Shown here: one piece after another, positions 1-8,989 of the stretch
How positions within the stretch are numbered: position 1 is the stretch's first letter
How the letters are laid out: each line of letters opens with the position of its first letter
Source of the DNA: Spongiactinospora sp. TRM90649
Lineage (GTDB): Bacteria > Actinomycetota > Actinomycetes > Streptosporangiales > Streptosporangiaceae
Length of the DNA: 64,000 nucleotides
Assembly: GCF_029382225.1 (NCBI RefSeq)
Contig: NZ_JARLTC010000002.1
Location: 186,001-250,000 of the forward strand
Direction of reading: 5' to 3'
Notes under the pieces: model-generated
Databases searched by the model: none
Told to the model about the DNA's origin: nothing
Seen by the model: the letters and a program-made list of their open reading frames with translations, nothing else
Made by a program: the position numbers and the translations under genes

Positions 1-548
1 GGCTCGCGCCGCAGCGACCGCAGGCCGAAGCCGATCAGCGCGTTGATCACGCGCGGTTCCAGCAGCACGGCGAGCACCGGCACCAGCAAAAGCGCCCAGG
101 AGTAGGGGCCGATCGAGGCCGGCCCGGCCGCCAGCAGGGTCACGGCGGCGACCAGCAGGCCGCTGGCCATCTGCACGGGCAGGGTCAGGAAGAACGCGGC
201 GGCGCTGCGCGAACGCGGGACGCCGAGGTCGCGCCCCATCTCCATCTGCGCGAGCACCGGCCACAGCGAACCGGGAATGTACTTGCCGAGCTGCCCGACG
301 AAGAACACCTTGGCGGCCTGGCGCACCGGCAGCGGCGAGCCGAGGTCGGCCAGCAGCGCCCGCCAGGTCAGCATGCCGCCGCCCAGCGCGGCGAGCACGG
401 CGGCCAGCGACAGCGCCACGGAAACCCAGGACAGCTCGGCGAAACCGGCCACGACGGCGTCCCACTCGCGGCCCACAGCCCACACCCCGAAGCCGAGCGC
501 GATGACCAGGAAGACGGCCCGCGCCGCGCCCTTCGCGGTGATTCTCAC
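1..548 (-). CDS. UPF0104 / LPG-synthase-TM-like membrane protein (3' end outside window)
   Basis: Multi-pass membrane protein, incomplete at its C-terminus because it runs off the window; 182 residues are visible. It starts at a GTG whose GTGA overlaps the stop of the upstream methyltransferase, implying translational coupling. The segment VRQAAKVFFVGQLGKYIPGS is the family signature of the lysylphosphatidylglycerol-synthase transmembrane region (UPF0104), seen in polyprenyl-linked sugar or lipid translocation and transfer proteins. The gene at 1456-2352 carries nearly the same segment, so the two are paralogues. A role in moving or modifying a lipid-linked glycan is inferred from family and neighbours. 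Confidence 0.8.
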   Translation of the reverse strand, partial: MRITAKGAARAVFLVIALGFGVWAVGREWDAVVAGFAELSWVSVALSLAAVLAALGGGMLTWRALLADLGSPLPVRQAAKVFFVGQLGKYIPGSLWPVLAQMEMGRDLGVPRSRSAAAFFLTLPVQMASGLLVAAVTLLAAGPASIGPYSWALLLVPVLAVLLEPRVINALIGFGLRSLRRE

Positions 549-1387
549 AGCGTGCGCACCGGATCGGGCGGCTGCGGCAGCCTCGGGCCCGCCGGACGGC
601 GGTCGCCCTTGGTCGCGATCCACAGGTAGGTCGGCACGACCGGCAGCAGCGCCCGCAGCGCGGCGCGGGGCGTGCCGCCGAGCACCGCGCGCGCGATCCG
701 CCCGGCCGCGCCGGGGAACAGCTCGCCGCCCGCGAACCGCTCGGGCGTGGCCAGCACCGGGAACGTGTAGTCGTAGACGCGGAAGCCGTGCGCCATCCGG
801 CGCAGGCCGCGCCGGGTGCGGTAGCGCTCGTAGTAGCTGTCGGCGCGGCCGAAGGCGCGCACGTAGCGGTCGGCGAGCGCGGGCGGCAGGTAGGAGAGGA
901 ACGGCAGCTTGTAGTGCGGCTCCATGATCCCCAGCCGGTTGCCCAGGCCCAGGTAGAGCACGCCGTCGGGGCGGAGCACCCGGCGCATCTCGGCCATGAT
1001 GGCGTCGGGGTCGACCACGTGCTCGTAGATGTGGTTGAAGACCAGCACGTCGATCGAGGAGTCGGGGAACGGCATCGCCGTGCCGTCCGCGCAGACGAAC
1101 TCCACCCGCTCGCCGAACCGCTCCGCCGCCTTGCGCAGCCCCGGCACGTCGATGTCGAGGCCGAAGGTGCGGGCCGCGCCCGCCGCCGCCAGCTCGTCGG
1201 CGATGAACCCCGCCGAGCAGCCGACGTCGGCGACGGTCAGCCCCGCGAGGGGGGCCTCACCGGTGCGTCCCAGGAAGTGGCCGAGCACGGCGATGATCTT
1301 CGCGGCCTTTCGGCGGCGCTTCTCCTCGTCGAGCATCGCGCCCTGGAACTCGGAGTAGGCGAGCTGCGCCTGGCGTTGCTTTCCCAC
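545..1387 (-). CDS. Class I SAM-dependent methyltransferase
   Basis: About 280 residues. The SAM-binding motif I is clear (VADVGCSAGFIADELAAAGA), followed by an acidic loop (DIDVPGLRKAAERFGERVEF) and motif II (DVLVFNHIYEHVVDPDAI), as in methyltransferase domain 11/25 proteins. I chose the GTG at 1387 (GKQRQAQLAYSEF) because the ATG at 1444 would leave only 11 bp to the divergent gene at 1456 and adds an unlikely Arg/Cys-rich leader. It is coupled by a GTGA overlap to the downstream membrane protein. Placed among glycosyltransferases, it may methylate a sugar or lipid-linked glycan; the substrate cannot be read from sequence. Confidence 0.82.
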   Translation of the reverse strand: MGKQRQAQLAYSEFQGAMLDEEKRRRKAAKIIAVLGHFLGRTGEAPLAGLTVADVGCSAGFIADELAAAGAARTFGLDIDVPGLRKAAERFGERVEFVCADGTAMPFPDSSIDVLVFNHIYEHVVDPDAIMAEMRRVLRPDGVLYLGLGNRLGIMEPHYKLPFLSYLPPALADRYVRAFGRADSYYERYRTRRGLRRMAHGFRVYDYTFPVLATPERFAGGELFPGAAGRIARAVLGGTPRAALRALLPVVPTYLWIATKGDRRPAGPRLPQPPDPVRTL

Positions 1388-1455
1388 GGCGCACAACAGT
1401 ACCCGGCGAGCCGGGCATCTACCGACGAGTCTCGAATACCGCATACCCTGGGCGG

Positions 1456-2352
1456 ATGCTGGCCCGCCTGCGCTCCAGCCGGCTGTTGCGCCTGGCCCTG
1501 GCGCTGATCGCGATCGGATTCGTCGCCTACGGCCTGGCCTCGGGCGGCGATCAGACCCTCGCCGCGCTCGGCGAGCTGTCGTGGTGGTCGATCGCCGGGG
1601 CCTACCTCGCCGTGCTGGCCGGGCTGCTGTGCATGCTGGCGGCCTGGCGCTCGATCCTGCGCGGCCTGGGCACCGACCTCCCGGTACGGCAGGCCGCCCG
1701 GGTGATGTTCGTCGGCCAGCTCGGCAAGTACGTCCCCGGCTCGGTGTGGGCCTACGCGGCGATGATGGAACTGGGCCGCGACCACGCCTGCCCGCCGCGC
1801 CGGATGTTCGGCTCGGTGTCCATCGCCATCGTGGTGTCCCTCGGCTGCGCGTTGTCGGTGGCCGCCGCCACGCTCGGCACGCAGGGCGTCTTCCGGCAGG
1901 CGTGGTACCTGCTGGCGCTCATCCCGCTGATCGCGGTGGGCCTGCATCCACGGGTGCTGACCTGGGGTCTCAACCTGGCGCTGCGGATCGCGCGCCGCGA
2001 GCCGCTGGACATGGTCCTGCCTGGGCGGGCCGTGCTGGTGGCGGTCGCGTGGACGACGACCGGGTGGCTGATCTACGGCGTGCACCTGCTGCTGCTCGCC
2101 CCCGGCGCGGCGTACCCGCTCGCCTCAGGCGCCTACGCGCTCGCGTGGGCCACCGGGATCATCACCGTGGTGGTGCCCGCCGGGATCGGGGTCCGGGAGG
2201 GCGCGATGGTGATCGCCCTCGCGCCCACGCTCGCCGCGCCGGAGGCGCTGGTGGCGGCCGCGGTGTCGCGGGTGGTGTTCACCGTGGCCGACGTGTCGCT
2301 GGCCGCGGCGGGCTGGCTGGCGGCTCAGCCGTTGAGCAGGCGCTCGGCGTAG
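1456..2352 (+). CDS. UPF0104 / LPG-synthase-TM-like membrane protein
   Basis: 298 residues, hydrophobic almost throughout, with about seven or eight likely membrane helices. VRQAARVMFVGQLGKYVPGS is the UPF0104 signature, and a conserved C-terminal GVREGAMVIAL segment follows. It is a paralogue of the truncated gene at 1-548, the pair being separated only by the methyltransferase. It is divergent from that methyltransferase and overlaps the 3' end of the convergent GT4 gene by about 28 bp. Family members transfer aminoacyl groups to lipids or take part in glycan export; no soluble aminoacyl-transfer domain is attached here, so an export or flippase-like role is likelier (inference). Confidence 0.85.
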   Translation: MLARLRSSRLLRLALALIAIGFVAYGLASGGDQTLAALGELSWWSIAGAYLAVLAGLLCMLAAWRSILRGLGTDLPVRQAARVMFVGQLGKYVPGSVWAYAAMMELGRDHACPPRRMFGSVSIAIVVSLGCALSVAAATLGTQGVFRQAWYLLALIPLIAVGLHPRVLTWGLNLALRIARREPLDMVLPGRAVLVAVAWTTTGWLIYGVHLLLLAPGAAYPLASGAYALAWATGIITVVVPAGIGVREGAMVIALAPTLAAPEALVAAAVSRVVFTVADVSLAAAGWLAAQPLSRRSA

Positions 2353-3389
2353 GCGTCCCAGAGCGGCGCCGGATCGACCGCCTTGACCCCCGACCGCAGC
2401 CGCTCGGGCTCGCCCGGCTCGTAGAATCGCTCGATCGCCGCGCGTAGCGCCTCGGCCGAGCCCGGCTCGACGAGCAGGCCGTCCACGCCGTCGGTGACGT
2501 TGTCGGCGAGCGCGCCCACCCTGGTAGCGATCACCGGCACCCCGTGCTCGTGCCCGAGCCAGACGTTCTGGCTGGCGGTGGCGTTGCGGTACGGCAGGAC
2601 CAGCGCGTCGGCCCGCGCGAACAGCTCGGGAACCTCCTGCGCGGCCACGTAGCCGGGCCGCAGCTCCACGCGCTCGGCGATGCCCAGCTCGCCGATCAGG
2701 GCGCGGGTGGTGTCGAGGCCGCCCCAGAACTCGCCCGCCACGGTCAGCGAGATCCCGTCGGGCAGCGCGCGCAGCAGCAGGTCGAGCCCCTTGTACGGCC
2801 GGACGATGCCGAAGAACAGCAGCCTGCGGTGCACCCGCGCGCCCGCGAGACCGGGCGTGCGCGAGGGCAGGTGCGGCGGCATCGTGGCCACCGCGACCGG
2901 CGCGGCGGTCAGCCCGCGTGCCAGGCCCGCCTGCTCGTCGGAGTGGACCAGCACCCGATCGACCCGCTTGAGCAGGGCCTTCATCAGCGGCTTGTCGTAC
3001 GGCTTGCGCTCGTGCGGGAGCACGTTGTGGCAGAGCGCGACCACCGGGGTCCGCCGCCCGATCCCGGCGAGAACGCCCAGGTAGGCGGGCACCTGCACGG
3101 GGCTCAGCAGGGTCAGCACCACCAGGTCGGCGCCGCGCATCCGCCGGCCGCGGCGCACCCATCCGTCGGGACGCCGCCAGTCGAGCACGCGCCGCACGTC
3201 GGGGTACGGCGTGCCCTCCGGGCTGTCGATCGTCTGCTGCCCCGGGTAGAGGAACGCCGGGTACTGCGCACGCCAGGACTCGATCACCACGTCGTGCCCC
3301 ATGGCGCTGAGCCGGTGCGCCAGCTCGGTGGTGTGCTGTGCCCCGCCGCCCTTGTAGGGGTACGTCGGGCCGACGATGGCGATCCGCAT
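2325..3389 (-). CDS. GT4-family glycosyltransferase
   Basis: 354 residues with a GT-B layout. The N-terminal acceptor domain begins RIAIVGPTYPYKGGGAQHT, the glycine-rich loop of GT4 enzymes. The C-terminal donor domain has LLFFGIVRPYKGLDLLLRAL and later EHGVPVIATRVGAL, where the usual E-x7-E region binds the nucleotide sugar. Retaining transfer of a sugar from an NDP-sugar (or GDP-mannose) to a lipid-linked or polysaccharide acceptor on the cytoplasmic face is expected. It lies 3 bp downstream of the GT2 gene at 3393-4337, so the two are likely co-transcribed. The sugar cannot be assigned from sequence. Confidence 0.9.
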   Translation of the reverse strand: MRIAIVGPTYPYKGGGAQHTTELAHRLSAMGHDVVIESWRAQYPAFLYPGQQTIDSPEGTPYPDVRRVLDWRRPDGWVRRGRRMRGADLVVLTLLSPVQVPAYLGVLAGIGRRTPVVALCHNVLPHERKPYDKPLMKALLKRVDRVLVHSDEQAGLARGLTAAPVAVATMPPHLPSRTPGLAGARVHRRLLFFGIVRPYKGLDLLLRALPDGISLTVAGEFWGGLDTTRALIGELGIAERVELRPGYVAAQEVPELFARADALVLPYRNATASQNVWLGHEHGVPVIATRVGALADNVTDGVDGLLVEPGSAEALRAAIERFYEPGEPERLRSGVKAVDPAPLWDAYAERLLNG

Positions 3390-3392
3390 GCG

Positions 3393-4337
3393 CTAGTCGT
3401 TCCTGGAGCGGACGATCAGGTCGGCCAGCAGCGCCACCGAGCCGATCAGCATCCCGGACAGGAAGGTGACGATCGCGTTGCTGGTCAGGTAGAAGCCGTA
3501 GTGCCACACGTCGTAGACGCCCTTGCCGAACCCGATCACCGTCAGCCACAGGGCCGGCGGCATGAGCACCTTGAGCGGGTTGAAGTACATGACCATCCGC
3601 AGCACCTGCAGGATGTAACGGTAGGCGTCGGAGACGAAGCTGAACTTCGACTTGCCCGCCCGCTTGCTGTACTCGATCGGCAGGTAGTAGACGTCGTGCT
3701 GGTTCGACAGGAACGCCAGCGTGATCGTGGTGACGCAGGAGAACCCGGGCGGCAGCAGCCGCAGGTACGGCCTGGCCACCGACTTGCGGAACGCCCGCAG
3801 CCCCGAGTTGAGGTCGGGGATCTTCTGCCCGGCCAGCCGTTCTGCGACCTTGCGGATGAACCACTTGGCGGGCACCCGCAGCAGCTTGTGCGAGCCCTCC
3901 TCGGTGGTCCGCGCGCCCACCACCTGGTCGACGCCGGCGTCCTTGTGCAGGACGTCGACCAGCTCGGGGATGCGCTCGTTGGGGTAGGACATGTCGGCGT
4001 CGGTCCACACGACGATCTCGCCGCGCGCCTCCTGCGACCCGATCCGGCGCACCGTGCCCGACCCGCCGTTGCGGTGGAACGCCCGGACCCGCATGCTCGG
4101 GAACCTGGGCGCGGCCTCCCGGAGCCGGTTCAGCGTCTCGTCGCTCGAACAGTCGTCGACCGCGATCAGCTCGTAGGTGTACTCACTGCTGTCCATGGCC
4201 GCGCAGATGCGCTCGACCTCGGCCACCACGTGGTCCTGCTCGTTGTAACAGGGCAGCACGATCGTGACGTACGGCGGGTCGTCCACCGGCTTCTCTTTCA
4301 CGGCTGATCCGGTCTCCGGGGATTCGGGCGGGCTCAT
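3393..4337 (-). CDS. GT2-family membrane glycosyltransferase (DPM1/GtrB-like)
   Basis: About 314 residues from the ATG at 4337 (SPPESPETGSAVKEK). The GT-A fold begins VTIVLPCYNEQDHVVAEVER; DDCSSDETLNRL and TDADMSYPNERIPEL supply the nucleotide- and metal-binding acidic residues. Two membrane helices lie near the C-terminus. This matches polyprenyl-phosphate glycosyltransferases (DPM1/GtrB type), which make polyprenyl-P-sugar donors for GT-C enzymes working outside the membrane. Two GT-C-like membrane proteins (5343-7454 and 7493-8989) lie close by and could use such a donor. The more upstream ATG at 4403 gives a Cys/Arg leader unlike the family. Confidence 0.88.
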   Translation of the reverse strand: MSPPESPETGSAVKEKPVDDPPYVTIVLPCYNEQDHVVAEVERICAAMDSSEYTYELIAVDDCSSDETLNRLREAAPRFPSMRVRAFHRNGGSGTVRRIGSQEARGEIVVWTDADMSYPNERIPELVDVLHKDAGVDQVVGARTTEEGSHKLLRVPAKWFIRKVAERLAGQKIPDLNSGLRAFRKSVARPYLRLLPPGFSCVTTITLAFLSNQHDVYYLPIEYSKRAGKSKFSFVSDAYRYILQVLRMVMYFNPLKVLMPPALWLTVIGFGKGVYDVWHYGFYLTSNAIVTFLSGMLIGSVALLADLIVRSRND

Positions 4338-4409
4338 GACGGGCGAGGATACCTTTCCCCACGAACGATCGGTTGCACATCTTCCCTTTCCGCCGGTTCG
4401 CACGGCCGG

Positions 4410-5285
4410 CTACGGGGCCACCGGCGCGACCCGGTCCACCCCCGGCAGACGGTCCATCGCGCGCTCGACGGCCTGGGCCGCGGCCTTGTCCTCCAGTTTG
4501 ATGTAGTAGCCGGACAGGACCGGCTCCGGGGCGCGCCCGGACACGGTCATGTGGGCCTCCACCCGGCGGGCGTGCTCGCGGTCGCTGTAGTAGATCGTTC
4601 CCACTCCCGGGATGGAGGACAGCCGTTCCTCGATCGCCTCTCGCTCCTGGCGGGTCGCGGCGCCCCGGTCGTCGCACTTGGGGCCGAGCCTGCCGTTCAT
4701 GTTGTCCGGGCACAGCAGCACCGCGACGTCCACCTTCCCCGCCCAGAAGCTGGGGCGGGCCACGCGGGCGCCCGCGACGCCTGGCATGGCGTCCAGGCGG
4801 GCGACGAACGCCTCGATGTCGTCGGTGGAGCGCAGCTCGCCCTCGAACGCCTCGGGGATGTCGTTGACGTCGGTGGCGGCGACGAGCTCGGCGTTGTCGA
4901 CCATGGCGGCGAACCTGTCGTAGACCTCCTTGGGCGAGCGGTAGAGCACGGTGCCGACCTCGGGCAGCGACCGGAGGGTCCGCTCGACGGCCAGCCGTTC
5001 CTCACGCGTCGCGGCGTCGCCGCACACGGCGGCGATGCACATGGTCACGGTGTAGTCGCCGGTGGTCGGCCACGGGCCGTCGGGCGGCGCCTGCGGCTTG
5101 CCGGCGTTCTCCAGGATGTACCAGCCGCCCGCCCCGGCCAGCGCCACGATGACGGCCACGGCGATCAACGGCCAGCGGTAGGCCGAGGTCAGCTCGCGTA
5201 AACGGGTCTCCGCGGCGGACTCCCGTCCGAAATCCAGCTCTTCGGCACCCTCCCGTGTCGGCTCCATATGGCGAATATGGCTCAT
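4410..5285 (-). CDS. Orphan membrane-anchored protein with tandem FtsX-like extracellular domain
   Basis: 291 residues: a short cytoplasmic tail, one membrane helix (about residues 38-58) and an outside region. The outer part resembles the FtsX extracellular domain, with charged REERLAVERTLRSLPEVG, then VLYRSPKEVYDRF and DVNDIPEAFEG. A second, shorter copy follows (TRQEREAIEERLSSIPGVG, then TIYYSDRE). Each copy is introduced by a cysteine pair (C83/C88 and C192/C204), probably disulphides. The four-helix FtsX permease core is absent and no ftsE is adjacent. FtsX outer domains activate peptidoglycan hydrolases, so a regulator of cell-wall hydrolysis is possible. ATG 5267 is an alternative start. 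Confidence 0.72.
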   Translation of the reverse strand: MSHIRHMEPTREGAEELDFGRESAAETRLRELTSAYRWPLIAVAVIVALAGAGGWYILENAGKPQAPPDGPWPTTGDYTVTMCIAAVCGDAATREERLAVERTLRSLPEVGTVLYRSPKEVYDRFAAMVDNAELVAATDVNDIPEAFEGELRSTDDIEAFVARLDAMPGVAGARVARPSFWAGKVDVAVLLCPDNMNGRLGPKCDDRGAATRQEREAIEERLSSIPGVGTIYYSDREHARRVEAHMTVSGRAPEPVLSGYYIKLEDKAAAQAVERAMDRLPGVDRVAPVAP

Positions 5286-5342
5286 CCAGTTCGATCATCG
5301 CAACGCGGCGCGGCCCGGATGCCGAACCGGTTTGGGAACGGT

Positions 5343-7454
5343 TTACGGAGTGGCCATCCAGACGTCGGCGGACAACGACCAGGTGGCGTTGGGCGGGGAG
5401 ATGAGGGAGCGCTCGTCCTGGCGGGTGCGCAGGCGCATGACCTGGCGGGGCGGGGCCGTACCGGCGAAGGGCGCGAGCTGCTCCCCGGACGCGGCCAGCA
5501 GGACCGGACGGCGCCCGGCCTCGCGGATCCGGCCGGTCAGGCGCGTCACGTCGCCCACCGCGGCCACGTCACGGTCGGCGGCCCCCGCCGGGATGTGGAC
5601 GCGGGCCGTCGGGACGCCGCACATGCCCCGCACGACCTGGGTGAACCGGTCGCCCGTGACGCGCTCGACGATCAGGACGGAGGCGTCGCGCGGGATCGCG
5701 GCGCACAGCCCGGCGACGGCGGCGGCCTCGCCCCGCTCGACCGGCGTGAACGCGGTGCCGCCGGAGACCACGGCCGGGGGGACGACCACGAGCAGCGCGC
5801 CGGCCGCCAGCAGCACCCGCTGCGTGCGGCGGCCGTGGCCCCGCCGCCGGGCCTGGTCGCACAGCCACCGCAGGCCCCACACGCCGAGCAGCACCGCGCC
5901 GGGGATCACCACCGGGACCAGGCGGCGGGCCGCGAAGGGGTGGTCGGGGGTGATCGACGGGAGGACGAGCGTGGTCAGGGTGGTCCAGCCGATGATCGCC
6001 AGCGGAAGCAGCCAGGCGAGGCCCTTCCCTCCGGCGAGGCGTCTGGCCAGCAGCGCGGCGGCCAGCGTGGCGAGCAGCACGACCGGGATGCCGACGTACC
6101 AGATCAGCCAGTAGAGGGAGTCCTCGTAGTACAGGCGCGTGGCGTCGGAGGGCAGGCCGTTGGCGCGCTGGATCGACTCGATGAAGGCCGCGTTCTGGCG
6201 GTCCTCCCAGTTGTCGGGGATCCGGCGCACGGTTTGCAGCCAGGGCCGGGCCGCCAGGCCCGCGACGGCCAGGACGACCAGCGCGGCCACGGCGTTCGGG
6301 AGCGGGCGCGGCGGCCGTACGGCGGGCAGCCGCGGCGTGAGCGCCGCGCCGAGCGCGGTCACCACCAGCACCACGGCGCAGACGGCCAGCAGCGGCACCA
6401 GCGATCGGCGCAGGTAGTCCAGGTACGGCCAGGTGACGAGCTGCGCCGCCAGGAACCCCAGGGCCACCCCGGCCGCCAGCCCGCCGAGCAGCGGGAACCC
6501 CAGCACGCCGGCCCGGGCGGCCCCGGCGGGCGCGCGGTCACCGGCCCGGCGGAACGCGATCAGCAGGCCCGCGAACGCGAGCACCGGCAGGATGTCGCGC
6601 AGGCCGTCGATGCGGACCAGGGTGGCCAGCCCGAACACCAGCCCGGCCGACGCCGCGATGCCGCGCGCCCCGCCCGCGTCCCGCCCGCCGGGGACGGCGC
6701 GCGCGCGGTCGAGCGCGTCCAGCAGCAGCGCGATCGCCCCGAAGATCATGATCAGCGACGGGATCTCGCTGAACGTGGTGCGCGAGGTGTAGAGGATCGG
6801 CAGGCTCACCGCGAACGCCAGCCCCGCGAGCGGCGCCCAGGCGGGTCCGATCAGGCGGGCGGCGACGCCCCCCACGGTCAGGACGGCCAGCGCGCCGAGC
6901 ACCGGCGGGGTCAGCAGCAGCCCGGTCACGCCGCCGAGCCAGTCGCCCACCGCGAAGACCAGCGGCGGCCCCGGCATGAACTGCGGGACGACCGCGCCCT
7001 GGAAGTCGTAGAAGCCCACGCTGTAGAAGGAGAGCGCCCGGTCGGGACCGCCGAAGGCGGCGTCCTGGTACGGGATCGGGAGGGAGCCGTGCCGGGCGAG
7101 CCAGAGGGCGCTCTGCGCGTAGGTCGCCGGGTCGCGCCGCACGATGAGCTGCTCGGTGTGCAGCACCGCGTTGAACACGCCCGACCCGGCCGCGACGGCG
7201 AGCAGCGCGCCGGTCTGCCGGGCGGTGGCCTCGATCGTGTCCGGCAGGCGGCGCAGACCCGCCCAGCAGGCCAGGGCAGCCAGCGGGACGCCGAGGAGCA
7301 GCGCGAGGGCGGGCGTGAAGAGGTCCAGGAGCAGCAGCGGCAGCGCGGCGAGCAGCCAGCCGGCCAGTATCAGCGCGGGCGCGGCCGAGCACACGGCGAG
7401 CATCTTGCCCGCCCTGGGCCGCTTGACCAGATCTGAACCGGTACCTTTCAGCAT
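5343..7454 (-). CDS. Large GT-C-like integral membrane protein (probable glycosyltransferase)
   Basis: 703 residues, with roughly twelve or more predicted membrane helices and a smaller extracytoplasmic C-terminal domain. After the first helices comes RRDPATYAQSALWLARHGSL, an acidic, loop-located segment like the first extracytoplasmic loop of GT-C transferases of the PMT/ArnT type. These take a sugar from polyprenyl-phosphate and add it to a glycan or protein outside the membrane. It starts 38 bp from the divergent second GT-C-like gene. The GT2 gene at 3393-4337 could make its donor. Family placement rests on topology and the loop motif, so function is moderately supported. Confidence 0.72.
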   Translation of the reverse strand: MLKGTGSDLVKRPRAGKMLAVCSAAPALILAGWLLAALPLLLLDLFTPALALLLGVPLAALACWAGLRRLPDTIEATARQTGALLAVAAGSGVFNAVLHTEQLIVRRDPATYAQSALWLARHGSLPIPYQDAAFGGPDRALSFYSVGFYDFQGAVVPQFMPGPPLVFAVGDWLGGVTGLLLTPPVLGALAVLTVGGVAARLIGPAWAPLAGLAFAVSLPILYTSRTTFSEIPSLIMIFGAIALLLDALDRARAVPGGRDAGGARGIAASAGLVFGLATLVRIDGLRDILPVLAFAGLLIAFRRAGDRAPAGAARAGVLGFPLLGGLAAGVALGFLAAQLVTWPYLDYLRRSLVPLLAVCAVVLVVTALGAALTPRLPAVRPPRPLPNAVAALVVLAVAGLAARPWLQTVRRIPDNWEDRQNAAFIESIQRANGLPSDATRLYYEDSLYWLIWYVGIPVVLLATLAAALLARRLAGGKGLAWLLPLAIIGWTTLTTLVLPSITPDHPFAARRLVPVVIPGAVLLGVWGLRWLCDQARRRGHGRRTQRVLLAAGALLVVVPPAVVSGGTAFTPVERGEAAAVAGLCAAIPRDASVLIVERVTGDRFTQVVRGMCGVPTARVHIPAGAADRDVAAVGDVTRLTGRIREAGRRPVLLAASGEQLAPFAGTAPPRQVMRLRTRQDERSLISPPNATWSLSADVWMATP

Positions 7455-7492
7455 TGGGCGCGAGCCTAATGGGGGATCGAGCTGGAGGTGGC

Positions 7493-8989
7493 GTGACCCG
7501 GCTACGGCTGTGGACCCGGCTACGGCTGTGGGCGGGTGAGAACCGGTGGTTCGCCGGGCTGCTGGTCCTTGGGATGACGCTGCGGATCGTCACCATGCTC
7601 GGGTTCCAGCCCGCGCTGTGGTTCCCCGACACCTACACGTACGTCGTCACCGCCATGCGTCCCAGCCCCGATCTAGTGCGACCGGCGGGCTACTCCTTCT
7701 TCCTGATCCTGCTCAAGCCGTTCCACTCGTTCGCGCTGGTGGTGTTCGTCCAGCACCTGCTCGGGCTCGGCGTCGCCGTGCTGGTCCACACGACCGCCCG
7801 GCGGCTGGGCGCGCCCAGATGGGCGGCGGTCCTCGCCGCCGCGCCGGTGCTGCTGGACGCGTACCAGATCGAGCTGGAGCAACTGCTGGTCTCCGACACG
7901 CTGTTCGCGTTCCTGGTCGTGGCGGCGGTGTGCGTCGGGGTGTCGCGCACGGTCGCGCGCCGCCGGGCGTACGCGATCGGCCTGCTGGTGGCCGCGGCCA
8001 CGCTCACCAGGTCGGTCGGGCTGCCGCTGCTGGTGGTGCTCGGGGCGTGGCTGCTGATCCGCCCGGACCCGCTGGACGCCTCACCCGGGGTTCGTGAGGA
8101 GACCTCCCAGGAGACCAGGACGCGTGCCCTGCGCGCCGGGGCGATGCTCGCGGCGGCGATGATCCCGATCCTGGCCTACGGGGCGTGGTTCTGGGGAACG
8201 CACAACCGGGTCGGGCTGGTCGGGGCGAACGGCGTGTTCCTCTACGCCCGGACGATGTCCTTCGCCGACTGCTCGGTCATGCGTCCCCCGCCGGACATCG
8301 CGATGCTGTGCGATCCCCGGCCGCCCGCGGAGCGCCCGCCGTCGCAGGAGTACATCTGGGCCCACGACGCGCCGCTGGTGCTGCTGCCCGGCATCACGTT
8401 CTCGGCGGACAACGACGCGCGGGCGGCGCGGTTCGCGACGCTGGCGATCCGCAGCCAGCCGCTGGACTACGCCGGGTCGATCCTGTCGGAGCTGACACGG
8501 ACCTTCGCCTGGGACCGTCCGGTGTATCCCGACGCCGAGGTCTACGCCTACTACGAGTTCCCCGAGCGTCCGCCCCCTCCCCCGGGACGCTACCCGGCGC
8601 AGGTCGGGGCGGGTCATGCCAGGGACTACGAGCAGGGCGAGATCAGCACCCGCATCGTGGAGCCGTTCGCCGGGTGGATGCGGGCGTATCAGGACGTCGT
8701 GCACGTTCCGGGGATCGTGCTGCTCGGCCTGCTGCTGGTGCCGCCGGGGGCGGTGCTGGTCCGGTTCGCGCGGCGGGCGAGGACGGAGGGCGCCGCCTTG
8801 CCACGGTGGCCCCGGGCGGTGTGGCCGCGCGCGGCCTGGACGCTTCCGTGGACGGTGGCCTGGGTGCTTCTGGTCACACCGGCGGCGGTCGCGGAGTTCG
8901 ATTACCGGTATGTTCTGCCTGCCGTGCCGCTGGCCACACTGGCCGCCGCGGTGTGCCTGAGGGCGGCCGACGGGCCCCAGACAAAGTAG
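7493..8989 (+). CDS. GT-C-like integral membrane glycosyltransferase
   Basis: About 498 residues. I chose the GTG at 7493 because GGAGG lies at the right distance upstream (7484-7488). Near the N-terminus, ALWFPDTYTYVVTAMRPSPD is the PMT/ArnT-type first loop with an Asp, and the sequence PAGYSFFLILLKPF follows. About ten membrane helices are apparent, with a soluble stretch around residues 230-400. It probably uses polyprenyl-P-sugar outside the membrane. The N-terminal TRLRLW is duplicated exactly by an 18-bp tandem repeat. It is divergent from the 703-residue GT-C-like gene, with which it may share a promoter region. Confidence 0.75.
   Translation: MTRLRLWTRLRLWAGENRWFAGLLVLGMTLRIVTMLGFQPALWFPDTYTYVVTAMRPSPDLVRPAGYSFFLILLKPFHSFALVVFVQHLLGLGVAVLVHTTARRLGAPRWAAVLAAAPVLLDAYQIELEQLLVSDTLFAFLVVAAVCVGVSRTVARRRAYAIGLLVAAATLTRSVGLPLLVVLGAWLLIRPDPLDASPGVREETSQETRTRALRAGAMLAAAMIPILAYGAWFWGTHNRVGLVGANGVFLYARTMSFADCSVMRPPPDIAMLCDPRPPAERPPSQEYIWAHDAPLVLLPGITFSADNDARAARFATLAIRSQPLDYAGSILSELTRTFAWDRPVYPDAEVYAYYEFPERPPPPPGRYPAQVGAGHARDYEQGEISTRIVEPFAGWMRAYQDVVHVPGIVLLGLLLVPPGAVLVRFARRARTEGAALPRWPRAVWPRAAWTLPWTVAWVLLVTPAAVAEFDYRYVLPAVPLATLAAAVCLRAADGPQTK
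7496..7531 (+). repeat. 18-bp tandem duplication in the N-terminus of the GT-C gene
   Basis: Two adjacent copies of ACCCGGCTACGGCTGTGG (7496-7513 and 7514-7531) encode TRLRLW twice. Being in frame, it lengthens the basic cytoplasmic leader just before the first membrane helix. It looks like a recent slippage or short duplication event. Confidence 0.9.

Noticed and set aside
5268..7436. 722-codon open frame opposite the GT-C-like gene
   Set aside because: It is an antisense shadow made of Arg, Gly, Gln and His; the minus-strand protein has ordered membrane helices.
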